64,000 nucleotides of DNA from JBMNGN01 sp050949865 (lineage in GTDB: Bacteria > Bacillota > Syntrophomonadia > Syntrophomonadales > Syntrophomonadaceae). The position numbers and the translations under genes are program-made. Positions 26,132 to 35,485 of this stretch are shown piece by piece (position 1 is the stretch's first letter; each line of letters opens with the position of its first letter). The stretch lies in the NCBI GenBank assembly GCA_050949865.1, contig JBMNGN010000005.1:324617-388616 (forward strand), read 5' to 3'. A model generated the notes under the pieces. It searched no databases and was not told the origin of the DNA. It worked only from the letters and a program-made list of their open reading frames with translations.

Positions 26132-26771
26132 GAAGTTAGATAAAAAGGTTAACGCCTATATTGAGAACCTTTTTTCCGGGGTGGGAGCCAGTCAACAGCT
26201 TTTTGACCTTAAGGAGGAGCTTGCTACCAATCTGAAAGAAAAGACTTATGACATTCAATCCCGGGGTTTGGATGAAGATCAGGCTTTCAAAGAGGCGGTT
26301 ATTTCCATGGGTGATTTGAGCGGCCTGGTTGATGATATGCGCAAACTGGGACAAGACATGGCCAAGCAAAATGTGTGTTCAACCATGACTTCCCGTATTT
26401 CCACCGCAGGCATAGTTGCCGGAGTTTTGCTGATGCTATTTGGAGTACTGACGGTTATCATGTTGTACTTTATGAAATTGGAAGCTCAATCTGTTGCGGG
26501 CAGCGCCATATTTATTGTCGCAGGGGGATCCATATTTACGTATAGCCTCCTAACCAGAGAAACCACCAAAAAATACGCTATGAATAAGGTTCGGGCAGTA
26601 CTATATGCACTGGCAATTGGGCTTATACTCTTTAGTATTTTTGTATCAGTGATTTCCTATTTCGCCACCGGCGAAATGTTTATCGCCATAGGATCTTTGA
26701 TGGTATTCATATTGGCTGGTATCGGGTTATTCTTAATTCTTGTCCTTACCGGAACGGACCGGCGCAAATAA
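26118..26771 (+). CDS. Membrane protein with HAAS-type N-terminal helical domain (PadR partner)
   Basis: A TTG frame opens at 26112, but the ATG at 26118 stands behind GGGAGG at proper spacing and is preferred (217 residues). Residues 1-80 form a helical domain (DLKEELATNLKEKTYDIQ, DEDQAFKEAVISMGDLSGLV) as found in permease-prefix/HAAS proteins coded beside PadR regulators. Four hydrophobic helices follow (GIVAGVLLMLFGVLTVIML, AGSAIFIVAGGSIFTYSLL and two more). It probably senses a membrane signal together with PadR; the signal is unknown. The 14-nt overlap indicates coupling. Confidence 0.75.
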   Translation: MLKNEKLDKKVNAYIENLFSGVGASQQLFDLKEELATNLKEKTYDIQSRGLDEDQAFKEAVISMGDLSGLVDDMRKLGQDMAKQNVCSTMTSRISTAGIVAGVLLMLFGVLTVIMLYFMKLEAQSVAGSAIFIVAGGSIFTYSLLTRETTKKYAMNKVRAVLYALAIGLILFSIFVSVISYFATGEMFIAIGSLMVFILAGIGLFLILVLTGTDRRK

Positions 26772-26786
26772 GGAAGCAGGAAAGCA

Positions 26787-26888
26787 AGTGGACGTTCTTT
26801 TTGCTTCCTTGGGCAATCGAGCAGTAAATAGTATGATCTCAGCAATAGCGTTTAACGAGCAGCTTAAGAAAGCAAAAAATCGTCCACT
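26787..26888. repeat. Imperfect 20-bp inverted repeat
   Basis: AGTGGACGTTCTTTTTGCTT (26787-26806) pairs with AAGCAAAAAATCGTCCACT (26870-26888) with two mismatches and about 63 nt between. No open frame lies within. It might be a MITE-like remnant or a long hairpin after the PadR operon. A ribosome site and an 11-codon frame (26912-26947) follow it. Confidence 0.4.
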
Positions 26889-27009
26889 AAATTAGAGAGA
26901 GGAGATAATTAATGATACAGAGGAAACCCTTTACTGCCCCTGGTTAAGTTGGGGAAAAATAATGGTATATACCACACTGCTATGGTTAATTAGGTTTTGA
27001 ATAACTGCA

Positions 27010-27909
27010 TTATGCTTCTGGGCTATGGCGTAACATAAGGCAAGTTCCAAGGCCCCTTGGGCTCCTCTCTTTGGCGGCTGCAGTAATTTTCAGGATTACA
27101 CCTTGCTTATTGCATTCAGTTCGCAAAGTTAAAAGTTTTATGGCCGGGTAGTTGTTAGTCAAGTAATAAATTAAATTTATAATGAGTTTCCTCAGCTGCT
27201 TTTTATTAACAATTAATCCGTGATTTGCCTGAAGATCCCAATACAGCCTTATTCCTAAGGGTTTAGTTATTTCCGTAATCGAAGGCTCTATTTCCAAAGC
27301 AAAACTGTTTAGGTCCACCACCTCAGAAGAGAAGGCTTTATTGTCCGCAAACACCATAATATCGGATATAGTTCTATTAGCCCGGTCAATTTCTTCTATC
27401 ATTAATTCAAAGTATTCTTTATATTTCTTACAATTCCTATCATTGTTCATCAGCTGAATAAACCCCCTGACAGTCGTCATGGGGTTCCTGACTTCATCTC
27501 CTATAGTGACCGCTATTTCGCTTAATACTTCTTTTTCTACCCCAAGGCCCTGCAGAGCATTTAGAGCATTTCTTGAAGACTTGTTTTTAATTCTGTTTAC
27601 TAGAAGATATACAACTAGTGCAAATACAACAAAAGAAATAGCCCGGTATACTACAACCAATGAAAGGCTCTGATTTAGTAAAAGGTTAGTTTGTATGTGA
27701 ATGAGGCCTAAAACCACAGATATAAGGATTCCTATCCAGCCAAACCAAAAAGCGCTTAATAAAAGCGGTATATAAAAGAGGTGGGTATACAAGATATCCG
27801 TTTGCTTATAGATATTAAATACTGCTGTAATGCTTAAACAAATGCATAGGAGTAAACTAAGGATTACAATTTTGCCGGTTGTTCGACTTAATACTGGAAC
27901 CATTTTCAT
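27010..27909 (-). CDS. Degenerate sensor histidine kinase-like membrane protein
   Basis: Residues 1-105 contain four or five hydrophobic segments; a HisKA-like helix pair follows. The H-box reads IGDEVRNPMTTVRGFIQLM, where relatives have HE(V/I)RNP, so the phosphoacceptor His is Asp138 here. The N-box region (LRKLIINLIYYLTNNY) and the G-box (GLGTCLMLRHSPEA) are also degraded, and the ATPase domain is short. It resembles Firmicutes sporulation-type kinases but should be unable to autophosphorylate. It could be a pseudokinase or a decaying gene. No response regulator is adjacent. Confidence 0.7.
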   Translation of the reverse strand: MKMVPVLSRTTGKIVILSLLLCICLSITAVFNIYKQTDILYTHLFYIPLLLSAFWFGWIGILISVVLGLIHIQTNLLLNQSLSLVVVYRAISFVVFALVVYLLVNRIKNKSSRNALNALQGLGVEKEVLSEIAVTIGDEVRNPMTTVRGFIQLMNNDRNCKKYKEYFELMIEEIDRANRTISDIMVFADNKAFSSEVVDLNSFALEIEPSITEITKPLGIRLYWDLQANHGLIVNKKQLRKLIINLIYYLTNNYPAIKLLTLRTECNKQGVILKITAAAKERSPRGLGTCLMLRHSPEA

Positions 27910-28022
27910 AATCTCCCTCTTTTCCTATTTATTAAGATAAAAAATTAGGTATTCTGAACCCCAATCCTTGTAAAAAATTATGACAAAATAGACCCAATTT
28001 CGAATAAAGGTTGGTTATATTA

Positions 28023-29552
28023 TCATTCCCAGTACTTCCTGTCTAGGCTTCTATATTGTATGGCTTCTGCCAGGTGCTTAACCTGAATCTGGGGTTCACC
28101 TCCCAGATCAGCTATCGTCCTAGCGATCTTCAGTATCCTGTCATAGCCACGGGCACTGAGCCTGAGCTTGCTAAAAGCCAGCTTGAGGATTTGCTCGGAT
28201 TTATCGTCAAGCTGGCAAAACCGCTTAATGTGAGCAGGGGCCATGTGGGAATTGAGAGTAATGCTGTAATCTGAAAATCGACGGGCCTGAATATCTCGAG
28301 CTAATTGCACTCTTTCTCTGATCTGTTTTGAAGATTCACCGGTTGAATGGTTTTTTAAATCATCATATTTTACCCGGGGCACTTCCACCTGAATATCCAT
28401 TCTATCTAAAAGAGGGCCACTAATCCGACCCAAATATTTTCTAATTTGAAGCGGGGTGCAGCTGCATTCAAGGTCAGAACCAAATTTGCCACAGGGACAC
28501 GGGTTCATTGAGCCAATTAAACTGAAATTGGCCGGGAAAGTGCAGGAACCTTGAGCCCGGGTAATGGTTATGCTTCTGTCCTCCAAAGGCTGCCGCAAAG
28601 CTTCTAATACCTCCCGGTTGAATTCCGGGAGCTCATCTAAAAAGAGAACCCCGTTTTGAGCCAAGGTGATCTCCCCTGGCCGGGGGTTTTTACCCCCACC
28701 CACAATGCTAGCGGCAGATGCGTTTTTATGGGGAGAGCGGAATGGCCTCTTGGTAACCAACGGGTAGTTTTCATCAAGGAACCCGGCTACTGAATATATT
28801 CGGGTAGTCTCCAAGATTTCTTCTCGTTTCATTTCCGGCAGGATTCCGGGAACCCTTCTGGCCAGCATAGTTTTACCACTGCCTGGCGGCCCGATCAACA
28901 GGGCATTATGCTGTCCGGCAGCTGCTATGATTAATCCCCGCTTGGCACTTTCCTGCCCTTTTATATCCAGAAAATCCAGGGCTTCTTCCTCCGTGGGTTC
29001 AGCCAATATTTCCCTGGCCTCTACCTCCGGTAATAATATTCCTTCCGCAAAATGTCCAAAAAGTTGCTGTAAATGAGAAATGCAAAATACCCCCTGGGCC
29101 TTTACCAGGGAAGCCTCTTTGCTGTTTCCTTCAGGGATAATAAATATGGTATTAGCAGGCAACTTGGCAATTTCAATGGCCATGGAAAGGACACCTGGAA
29201 CCTTTCGCACCTTACCGTCCAGGGAAAGTTCACCAGCCAAAAAATAGTTGCTAAATAACCGCTTTTCGCACTCTTGGCTGGCTAAAAACACCCCTGCCGC
29301 TATGGCCAAATCAAAATGACTCCCTTCTTTCTTAATATCTGCGGGAGCCAGATTTACGGTAATTCTTCTATTAGGGAACCGTATATTACAGTTTTTGATC
29401 GCAGCCTTAACCCTTTCCCGTGCTTCCCTTACTGAAGCCGAAGCAAGCCCGACTATGTCGAACCCGGGCAAGCCATTATGTATATCTACCTCTACTTTAA
29501 CCGGAATAGCCTCAATACCATTTATCGCCAGGCTGTTTACTGAAGCAAGCAT
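28023..29552 (-). CDS. comM: YifB/ComM-family AAA+ ATPase (Mg-chelatase-like)
   Basis: The 509-residue protein has a Lon-protease-like N-terminal fold (VEVDIHNGLPGFDIVGLA, NLAPADIKKEGSHFDLAIA), an AAA+ core with Walker A GPPGSGKTMLARR near residue 218, Walker B GVLFLDELPEF, a Zn-like cluster (NPCPCGKFGSDLECSC) and a C-terminal helical lid (SARGYDRILKIARTIADL). ComM/YifB proteins form hexameric helicases that promote branch migration during natural transformation. Length and order match the family. It is a single gene. Confidence 0.9.
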   Translation of the reverse strand: MLASVNSLAINGIEAIPVKVEVDIHNGLPGFDIVGLASASVREARERVKAAIKNCNIRFPNRRITVNLAPADIKKEGSHFDLAIAAGVFLASQECEKRLFSNYFLAGELSLDGKVRKVPGVLSMAIEIAKLPANTIFIIPEGNSKEASLVKAQGVFCISHLQQLFGHFAEGILLPEVEAREILAEPTEEEALDFLDIKGQESAKRGLIIAAAGQHNALLIGPPGSGKTMLARRVPGILPEMKREEILETTRIYSVAGFLDENYPLVTKRPFRSPHKNASAASIVGGGKNPRPGEITLAQNGVLFLDELPEFNREVLEALRQPLEDRSITITRAQGSCTFPANFSLIGSMNPCPCGKFGSDLECSCTPLQIRKYLGRISGPLLDRMDIQVEVPRVKYDDLKNHSTGESSKQIRERVQLARDIQARRFSDYSITLNSHMAPAHIKRFCQLDDKSEQILKLAFSKLRLSARGYDRILKIARTIADLGGEPQIQVKHLAEAIQYRSLDRKYWE

Positions 29553-30040
29553 GTAACCACCTCAGCCAGAAGATAGGTATAATCACCCTTGGAAAAGTGT
29601 TTGAATAGGAGCTACAAGGTTTTCAATCAGATGCCTGTCCCTGGGGAATGTTGGCAATATTTGCTGCAATAACTATTAGACCAGTTATTTATATTTTCGT
29701 GCTGTTTTCTTGATACTGGCAATCCTTTTAGAAAGATAAAGGTTATGAATAATCCGGCTTAAATCCTGCCCTTTATGGAGGTGCCGAACAAATGTTTTTT
29801 ACATACCTAAATAATACCATACCCTATATTTTCCAGCAATACTGAATCGTGGTTATTGAAGATTATAAACAACTATGGAAGCCCGTTCCACCTGGGTTAT
29901 AACAGAAGACCGTAGAATTCAGTTAGTAATGATTTTACCATATCGGGAGGACCTTATATTTCTTTTGTCAACAGGTCCAGTTCGGGATACACCCAAATTA
30001 TTTACACTACCATTTTAGCATTTTCCCCAGAAAATTCATT
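29553..30040. other. Intergenic region without a recognised gene
   Basis: About 490 nt with short broken frames on both strands. No RNA gene, strong promoter or terminator was recognised. Confidence 0.4.
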
Positions 30041-30391
30041 TTATCCTCTGTCCTTTACAATAATCTTTATTCCTTTCTCTTGACATAGGGTTTCCACTAT
30101 CATACGAAGCTCGCTGCTATTTATATATAGTTTAGTATGTATATTGTGCTTTTTGTTGTTTGTCTTTTCGGTGATTCTAATAATTTTATCCCGGTAATCC
30201 CTTCCAGAGCTCAAAGTAAATTCTACTAGCTGTACGTTATCCCATAGGACATCTCTGTTTCCGTAACCAATCCTGATAATATAATTAACTGCTCGATATG
30301 AAACCAAGAACGATTGTTTCTTTCGAAATTCGATGCATAGTGTTAATGCTATCCTAATATTAGGCCAGATACCGGCAAAAAAATAGGCCAC
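30041..30391 (-). CDS. Hypothetical protein, probably 5'-truncated by the IS21 element
   Basis: The 116-residue frame has no recognised family; the body (SFLVSYRAVNYIIRIGYGNRDVL, split in the middle for length, then WDNVQLVEFTLSS and ELRMIVETLCQEKG) looks like real coding sequence with a small beta-rich domain. The first 17 or so residues (MAYFFAGIWPNIRIALT) are encoded by sequence that belongs to the left end of the IS21 element, so the original start was probably lost and replaced. Whether it is expressed is doubtful. Confidence 0.4.
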   Translation of the reverse strand: MAYFFAGIWPNIRIALTLCIEFRKKQSFLVSYRAVNYIIRIGYGNRDVLWDNVQLVEFTLSSGRDYRDKIIRITEKTNNKKHNIHTKLYINSSELRMIVETLCQEKGIKIIVKDRG

Positions 30392-30449
30392 CTTAATATT
30401 CCAATCCTGTATGATGATGTTGGCGCATTATCGTACGGGGGGAAAGGAA

Positions 30450-31937
30450 ATGATTAAGATGGCACAAATAGAGCATATCAAGAAAATGTACTACTTGGAA
30501 GGGCTAAGTATTAGAGAAATAAGCAAAATAACTGGTCATCATCGTGATACAATTGCCAAATATCTTGATTCCCAAGATTCTGAACCACCACGATATAAAT
30601 TAACAAAAGCTAAAAAACATCCGGTGCTGGGACCGTATATACCAATAATCGATGAAATACTGGCAACTGATCTAACCAGACATAGAAAACAGCGCCATAC
30701 AGGAAGAAGAATCTATGAAAGACTTCAGAGCGAATATGATTACTGCGGCGGTTACAGCACAGTAACCGATTATCTGCGTATTAAACGCCAGAAAACCAGA
30801 GAAGGATTCCTGCCCCTTGAATTTGAGCTGGGTAACCACGCTGAAGTTGATTGGATAGAAGCCCGATTCTTTTTAAACGGCAAAGAAACCAAAGCCTATT
30901 TATTTGTTATGAAGCTGAGCGCATCAGGTGGATTCTATGTTCGTGCCTACCCATTTGAGAAACAGGAAGCCTTCTTTGATGGGCATCGCAGATGCTTTGA
31001 ATTCATGGGTGGAGTGCCAGTGGAGATAGCCTATGATAACCTGAAAACAGCTGTTAAAAAGATACTTCAAGGCAGTCAAAGAGAGGAACAGGATCAATTC
31101 ATAGCACTTAGGACTCATTATTTGTACCAGGCTAACTTCTGTCGTCCTAGAAGAGGCAATGAAAAAGGCGGTGTAGAAAAAGCTGGCCAGGAAGCAGTTA
31201 GAAGATTCCTGGTTCCCTATCCGGAAGTGGATTCTTTTGAAGAATTAAATCAGTACCTGCACGAAAGATGTAGCGAACTACTTGCCAAGAACCCTCGCTG
31301 GGAAGCTGAAATGAAATCACTAAAGCCCTTGTCGGCAGCTCCATTTAAATGTGTAAGGTATGCAGAAGCCAAGGTAAATACATATTCAATGATACAATTT
31401 GAAACTAACCGCTATTCAATACCGGTAAAATATATCGGTGAAAAAGTTCTGATCAGAGCTACTGTTGATCAAATCGAGATACTGCTAGACCATAACCTGA
31501 TAACTGTACACCAAAGAATATATGGACGCCATAAGGAAAGTTTAGTCCTTGATCATTACCTGGAATTATTACTTATGAAATCAAGAGCTCTTGGTAATAC
31601 CCGGGTATATCGACCAGATTCTTTACCGCCAGTATATGAGCAATACCGAAAATGTTTAGTAGCCAGAGACCCCAAAGGTAACCGGCAGTTTGTAAAGATA
31701 TTAATGCTTAACCGGGAATATCCTGCTAATCAGATTACAGATGCTATTGGTCTAGCTCTGGCTTACAATGTTTACAACTATGATGGTTTATTAAACATAC
31801 TTATGCAGTTAAATACTGAGAGCCCTAAAGTTATTCCGTTAAGCAGCGATCTTACCGCCAATATTCCTAAAGTGCACGTGCTTTCTCCTGACTTAAGTAA
31901 ATATGGTGCACTGATTGATAATGGAGGTGTCAGGTAA
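30450..31937 (+). CDS. istA: IS21-family transposase IstA
   Basis: The frame opens at 30411, but the ATG at 30450 follows GGGGAAAGGAA and gives the usual IstA start (MIKMAQIEHIKKMYYLEGLS), 495 residues. An N-terminal HTH (SIREISKITGHHRDTIAKYL) is followed by an RNase H-like catalytic core (ELGNHAEVDWIEARFFLNG, IAYDNLKTAVKKIL, FCRPRRGNEKGGVEKAGQ). It cuts and joins the element's ends. The frame is intact, so the element may be active. Confidence 0.9.
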   Translation: MIKMAQIEHIKKMYYLEGLSIREISKITGHHRDTIAKYLDSQDSEPPRYKLTKAKKHPVLGPYIPIIDEILATDLTRHRKQRHTGRRIYERLQSEYDYCGGYSTVTDYLRIKRQKTREGFLPLEFELGNHAEVDWIEARFFLNGKETKAYLFVMKLSASGGFYVRAYPFEKQEAFFDGHRRCFEFMGGVPVEIAYDNLKTAVKKILQGSQREEQDQFIALRTHYLYQANFCRPRRGNEKGGVEKAGQEAVRRFLVPYPEVDSFEELNQYLHERCSELLAKNPRWEAEMKSLKPLSAAPFKCVRYAEAKVNTYSMIQFETNRYSIPVKYIGEKVLIRATVDQIEILLDHNLITVHQRIYGRHKESLVLDHYLELLLMKSRALGNTRVYRPDSLPPVYEQYRKCLVARDPKGNRQFVKILMLNREYPANQITDAIGLALAYNVYNYDGLLNILMQLNTESPKVIPLSSDLTANIPKVHVLSPDLSKYGALIDNGGVR

Positions 31938-32695
31938 TGAATACCCCTCGCAATATGTTGATTGAAACCCATTTTAAGAAATTAAAGATGCCCCAGGCAG
32001 CTAAAGTCTATTTGCCCATGGCCCGTGAAGCGGAAGACAATAATTTAAGCTATGAAGATTATCTTTTAGGGGTATTGGAACAAGAAATAACCCAGCGGGA
32101 AAGCAATCGGATACAACGTGGTATACGTCTGGCAACCTTCCCGATAATCAAAACCCTGGACAGTTTTGATTTTAAAGCTGTGCCGTCACTAAGTAAAACC
32201 AAGGTCCTAAAACTTGCCAGCTGCGAATATATTAAAAACCTTGAAAATGTTATTTTGGTGGGTACATCCGGGGTTGGCAAAACACATATTGCAACTGCTT
32301 TAGCTTATGAAGCTTGCAGGAAAGGCATGAAAGCTAAGTTCTTTACCGCGGCTGGTTTAATTAATGAACTTTTGGCAGCTCAGCAGGAATACAAGCTCAA
32401 CCGGATGGAACGGCAATACTCTGCATATCATTTGATTGTAATTGATGAACTTGGTTATGTTCCGTTTAGCAAGACCGGGGCCGAATTGCTTTTTCAATTC
32501 TGCTCATCAAGACATGAACGAGGAAGTCTTATTATTACAACCAATCTCGAATTCCCGAAATGGACGGAGGTGTTTTCTGACGCACAGATGACAGCCGCTT
32601 TACTGGACAGACTGACACATAAAGCACACATCCTGAATATCAACGGCGAAAGTTACAGATTTAAACAGGCACTGGCCAAACAGGCAAATAACTAA
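31937..32695 (+). CDS. istB: IS21-family helper ATPase IstB
   Basis: This 252-residue protein has Walker A (GTSGVGKTHIATALAYEA) and Walker B (LIVIDELGYVPFS) motifs of the DnaA-like AAA+ fold, typical of IstB. It overlaps the istA stop by one base. IstB loads on target DNA and directs IstA-mediated integration. The frame is complete. Confidence 0.92.
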   Translation: MNTPRNMLIETHFKKLKMPQAAKVYLPMAREAEDNNLSYEDYLLGVLEQEITQRESNRIQRGIRLATFPIIKTLDSFDFKAVPSLSKTKVLKLASCEYIKNLENVILVGTSGVGKTHIATALAYEACRKGMKAKFFTAAGLINELLAAQQEYKLNRMERQYSAYHLIVIDELGYVPFSKTGAELLFQFCSSRHERGSLIITTNLEFPKWTEVFSDAQMTAALLDRLTHKAHILNINGESYRFKQALAKQANN

Positions 32696-32944
32696 ATCTT
32701 TTTTGTCTAGGTGGCCTAATTTTTAATTGACATTAACAAAACATGAACCCCCTAGGCTTTAGCTGCAGGGAGAGGGCAATTGCTACTTTTCGCAAAGCGT
32801 TTAATCATTAAATGTGAATGACCGCCTGTCTAGTTGACATACTATCATAAAAGCTATGTTCTAATTAAAAAACATGGCCTTTCTAGAAATTCTGGGTCAC
32901 CTGCAGATGGGGTTATGGTGGTGTCGAACACTTCGTCTATCATT

Positions 32945-33793
32945 TTAAATTATTTTATTTCGTATCATGCTTGCTATGGTATCTACTAAGGTCACAACCA
33001 ACAAAATCAGCATCAGAATAACTATCATTTCCTGATATTTGAAAAGTCGCATACTGGTCATTAGTTCAAATCCAATACCCCCTGCCCCTACAATCCCTAA
33101 AATGGTTGAGGCCCTAAAATTCATTTCCCACCGGAATAGGGCAAGGGACACAAATTCAGGCAGAATTTGCGGTAGAATTGCATAATTAATAACTTGTATT
33201 TTATTGGCACCAGTTGCATTTAACGCATCTAGCGGACCGGGGTCTACATTCTCGATGTAGTCAGCTAGAAATTTTCCCAACATACCGCTGGAACTGACTC
33301 CAATTGCCAATACACCCGGGAAGGGACCTAATCCAACCGCTGCTACAAATATCAGTGCAAAAATGACTTCTGGTATAGCCCGGAGGGTATTTAGAATCAA
33401 TCTGCTGGTTTGATAAACAACTAAATTAGGCGAAATATTAATAGCTGCCAACAATCCAAAAGGTATGGAAAGCAATATAGCCAACATAGTCCCTAAAATA
33501 GATATTTGCACTGTTTCAATTATTGGGCTAATCATCCGAGGGGCTATGGAAAAATCCGGAGGCAGCATCCGGCTAACAATATCAGCTATTCCATGTGCGC
33601 CGGCCTGAAGTTTTATCAGGCTAAAGCTTGTACCTTGCGCACTCCACCATGTAATGGCTAAAAGGATGATTCCCCAAACAATATATTTGACTTTGCTGAT
33701 TGGATCTCTCTTATATTGCACCACCAGAACTGTGTCAAATGCCCCTTTTTTTATTCTTTGCTTAATGCTCACAAGTATCCTGAGATCCTCCAT
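32945..33793 (-). CDS. phnE: Phosphonate-type ABC transporter permease
   Basis: The 282-residue membrane protein has about six hydrophobic segments and the permease contact motif ALNATGANKIQVINYAILPQ, with FRASTILGIVGAGGIGFEL near the C-terminus, both typical of PhnE. It forms the channel for a phosphonate, phosphite or phosphate ester. The start overlaps the end of phnC by 32 nt, a long overlap; the ATG lies within the phnC coding end. It is the last gene of the leftward set. Confidence 0.9.
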   Translation of the reverse strand: MEDLRILVSIKQRIKKGAFDTVLVVQYKRDPISKVKYIVWGIILLAITWWSAQGTSFSLIKLQAGAHGIADIVSRMLPPDFSIAPRMISPIIETVQISILGTMLAILLSIPFGLLAAINISPNLVVYQTSRLILNTLRAIPEVIFALIFVAAVGLGPFPGVLAIGVSSSGMLGKFLADYIENVDPGPLDALNATGANKIQVINYAILPQILPEFVSLALFRWEMNFRASTILGIVGAGGIGFELMTSMRLFKYQEMIVILMLILLVVTLVDTIASMIRNKII

Positions 33794-34511
33794 ATATCAA
33801 ATCAATGTCTATTTTCTCGATGTTATCAATCGGCTTATCGAACAAAATCCTACCCTCGCGGATTCCTATGACTCTATGGGCATATTTGCGAGCCAATTCA
33901 ACATTATGAAGACTTACAATCATGGTAATACCGTCTTCCTCATTTATCTCCTGCAAAATGTCCATTACCATTTCTGCCGAATATGGATCCAGGCTGGCTA
34001 CTGGTTCATCAGCCAGTACTATTTGGGGTTGCTGAACTAGAGCACGAGCAATGCCAACTCGCTGTTGCTGTCCACCACTGAGTTGATCTGCCCTGATGTA
34101 TGCTTTTCCCGATAGGCCAACGCGCCCAATACAGGCCAGAGCCAATTCCACATCTTTTTTAGGAAACAGTTTCAAGCAGGTGGATAGTGTATTGTTAAAA
34201 GCCAGCCTTCCGCAAAGAACATTTTGTAAAACGGTAAGACGTTTAACCAGATTATAGTTTTGAAATATCATACCGGTTTTTTGACGGAAATGTTTGAGTT
34301 TTTTTGTATTATCGAGAGGCACGCCGTTAAATGACACTTCTCCCTCACTGGGTTCAACCAAACGATTAATGCAGCGGAGCAAGGTGCTTTTCCCTGCTCC
34401 ACTTGGACCTAAAAGAACTGCAAATTCACCAGGCTTAATATTAAGGTTTACACTTTTCAGTGCCTGAACCTCTTGATTATAATTTTTGCTCACTCCGGAT
34501 ATACTGATCAT
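33762..34511 (-). CDS. phnC: Phosphonate-type ABC transporter ATPase
   Basis: The 249-residue protein shows Walker A (LLGPSGAGKSTLLRCINRL), the Q-loop (TGMIFQNYNLVKRL), the ABC signature (LSGGQQQRVGIARAL) and Walker B (PQIVLADEPVASLDP). These match PhnC, the ATPase of phosphonate importers. It lies 13 nt after the PhnD frame and overlaps phnE. No C-P lyase or other phosphonate-degrading gene is in the window. Confidence 0.92.
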   Translation of the reverse strand: MISISGVSKNYNQEVQALKSVNLNIKPGEFAVLLGPSGAGKSTLLRCINRLVEPSEGEVSFNGVPLDNTKKLKHFRQKTGMIFQNYNLVKRLTVLQNVLCGRLAFNNTLSTCLKLFPKKDVELALACIGRVGLSGKAYIRADQLSGGQQQRVGIARALVQQPQIVLADEPVASLDPYSAEMVMDILQEINEEDGITMIVSLHNVELARKYAHRVIGIREGRILFDKPIDNIEKIDIDLIYGGSQDTCEH

Positions 34512-34524
34512 TGCTTACACAGCC

Positions 34525-35437
34525 TTAAATGTTTTTGGAAAGATCAAGGTTAATAAGTTTGACTGCTTCCCGGAGGGAATCCCAGTCTGAATCCTGGACC
34601 GGCTCAAAATGGGTGTTTTTTTCCATGAAGTCTTTTAAATTCTCAAAGTCTTCTTCAGGAATATTTAAAATCGCATCTTTAATCTTGTCTTTCAAGTCTT
34701 GGGGCAGATCTTTGCGCCAGGCCCAGGGTCCACCCGGGAATGGCTCTGATACATCAATAATCCTTACATCTTCTTCTACCAGGATGCCTTGAGCTATGGC
34801 TCTCTCATACATATGTTTTACAATAGCTGCTGCGTCAACATTTTTGTTCTGTACAGCAGCTGCACAGGCATCATGCCCTCCTACATAAACCACGGAAGCT
34901 AAATCCACTTCAGGATCTATACCGTTATCAACCATAGCCATACGGGGTATGAGGTGTCCGCCGGTAGAAGCCGGATCTACAAAAGCAAAGGTTTTTCCTT
35001 TAAGATCGGGGATACTGTGAATATCACTATCTTTATGAACAATGATAAACGACTTGTAAAAAATCCCCTGTTCTTCAGTATATCCTGCTGCGAATGCCTC
35101 GGCGTTAGCTATATCTGCCGCCAAAACATAAGATAATGGGCCATAAGAGGCCAAGTCTATTTTACCGGCACGCATGGCTTCTACAGTGCCAGCATAGTCA
35201 TTAGCTACGAAAAGCTCCACTTCCATATCCAGTTTTTTAGCAAGGTAGTCCATAAAAGGCTGATATTGATCTTTTCTCTTCTGGATTTCTTCTCCAGGAA
35301 CTGCACCAACTCTTAATACTTTTATTTCATCTTTTTCAGCCGGCTCTTTAGCACCGCAACCTGCTAGGAACATAGTGAGCAGCAAAAACGGTCAGTAATA
35401 AAAATGTCAATGTTTTTTTACTTCTTGGTGTTTTCAA
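34525..35437 (-). CDS. phnD: Phosphonate-type binding lipoprotein PhnD, frameshifted in the signal peptide
   Basis: The mature part (from 35385 leftward) is an intact PhnD-family binding protein: VLRVGAVPGEEIQKR, MRAGKIDLASYGPLSYVL, DPASTGGHLIPRMAM. In front, the true start appears to be TTG at 35437 behind AGGAGG, encoding KTPRSKKTLTFLLLTV; removing one T from the T5 run at 35386-35390 would join this in frame to LLLTMFLAGCGAKEP, a perfect lipoprotein signal and lipobox. As written the frame breaks there. This is either a slippage mutation or a sequence error. The internal TTG or ATG start gives only a very short signal. Confidence 0.8.
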
Positions 35438-35485
35438 TGTAATACCTCCTGATTTTTAAGTTATTTAGCCAAGTAAAGTGATTTT

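Larger units (their letters stand above)
30338..32733 (+). mobile_element. IS21-family insertion sequence
   Basis: The element holds istA and istB in the usual overlapping order. A TAGGCCACC motif at 30384-30392 is mirrored by GGTGGCCTA at 32710-32718, and outer TGTTAAT / ATTGACA candidates mark the ends near 30338 and 32733. IS21 elements carry several nested terminal repeats, so the outermost base is uncertain by some tens of nucleotides. No target-site duplication could be confirmed by eye. Confidence 0.8.
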
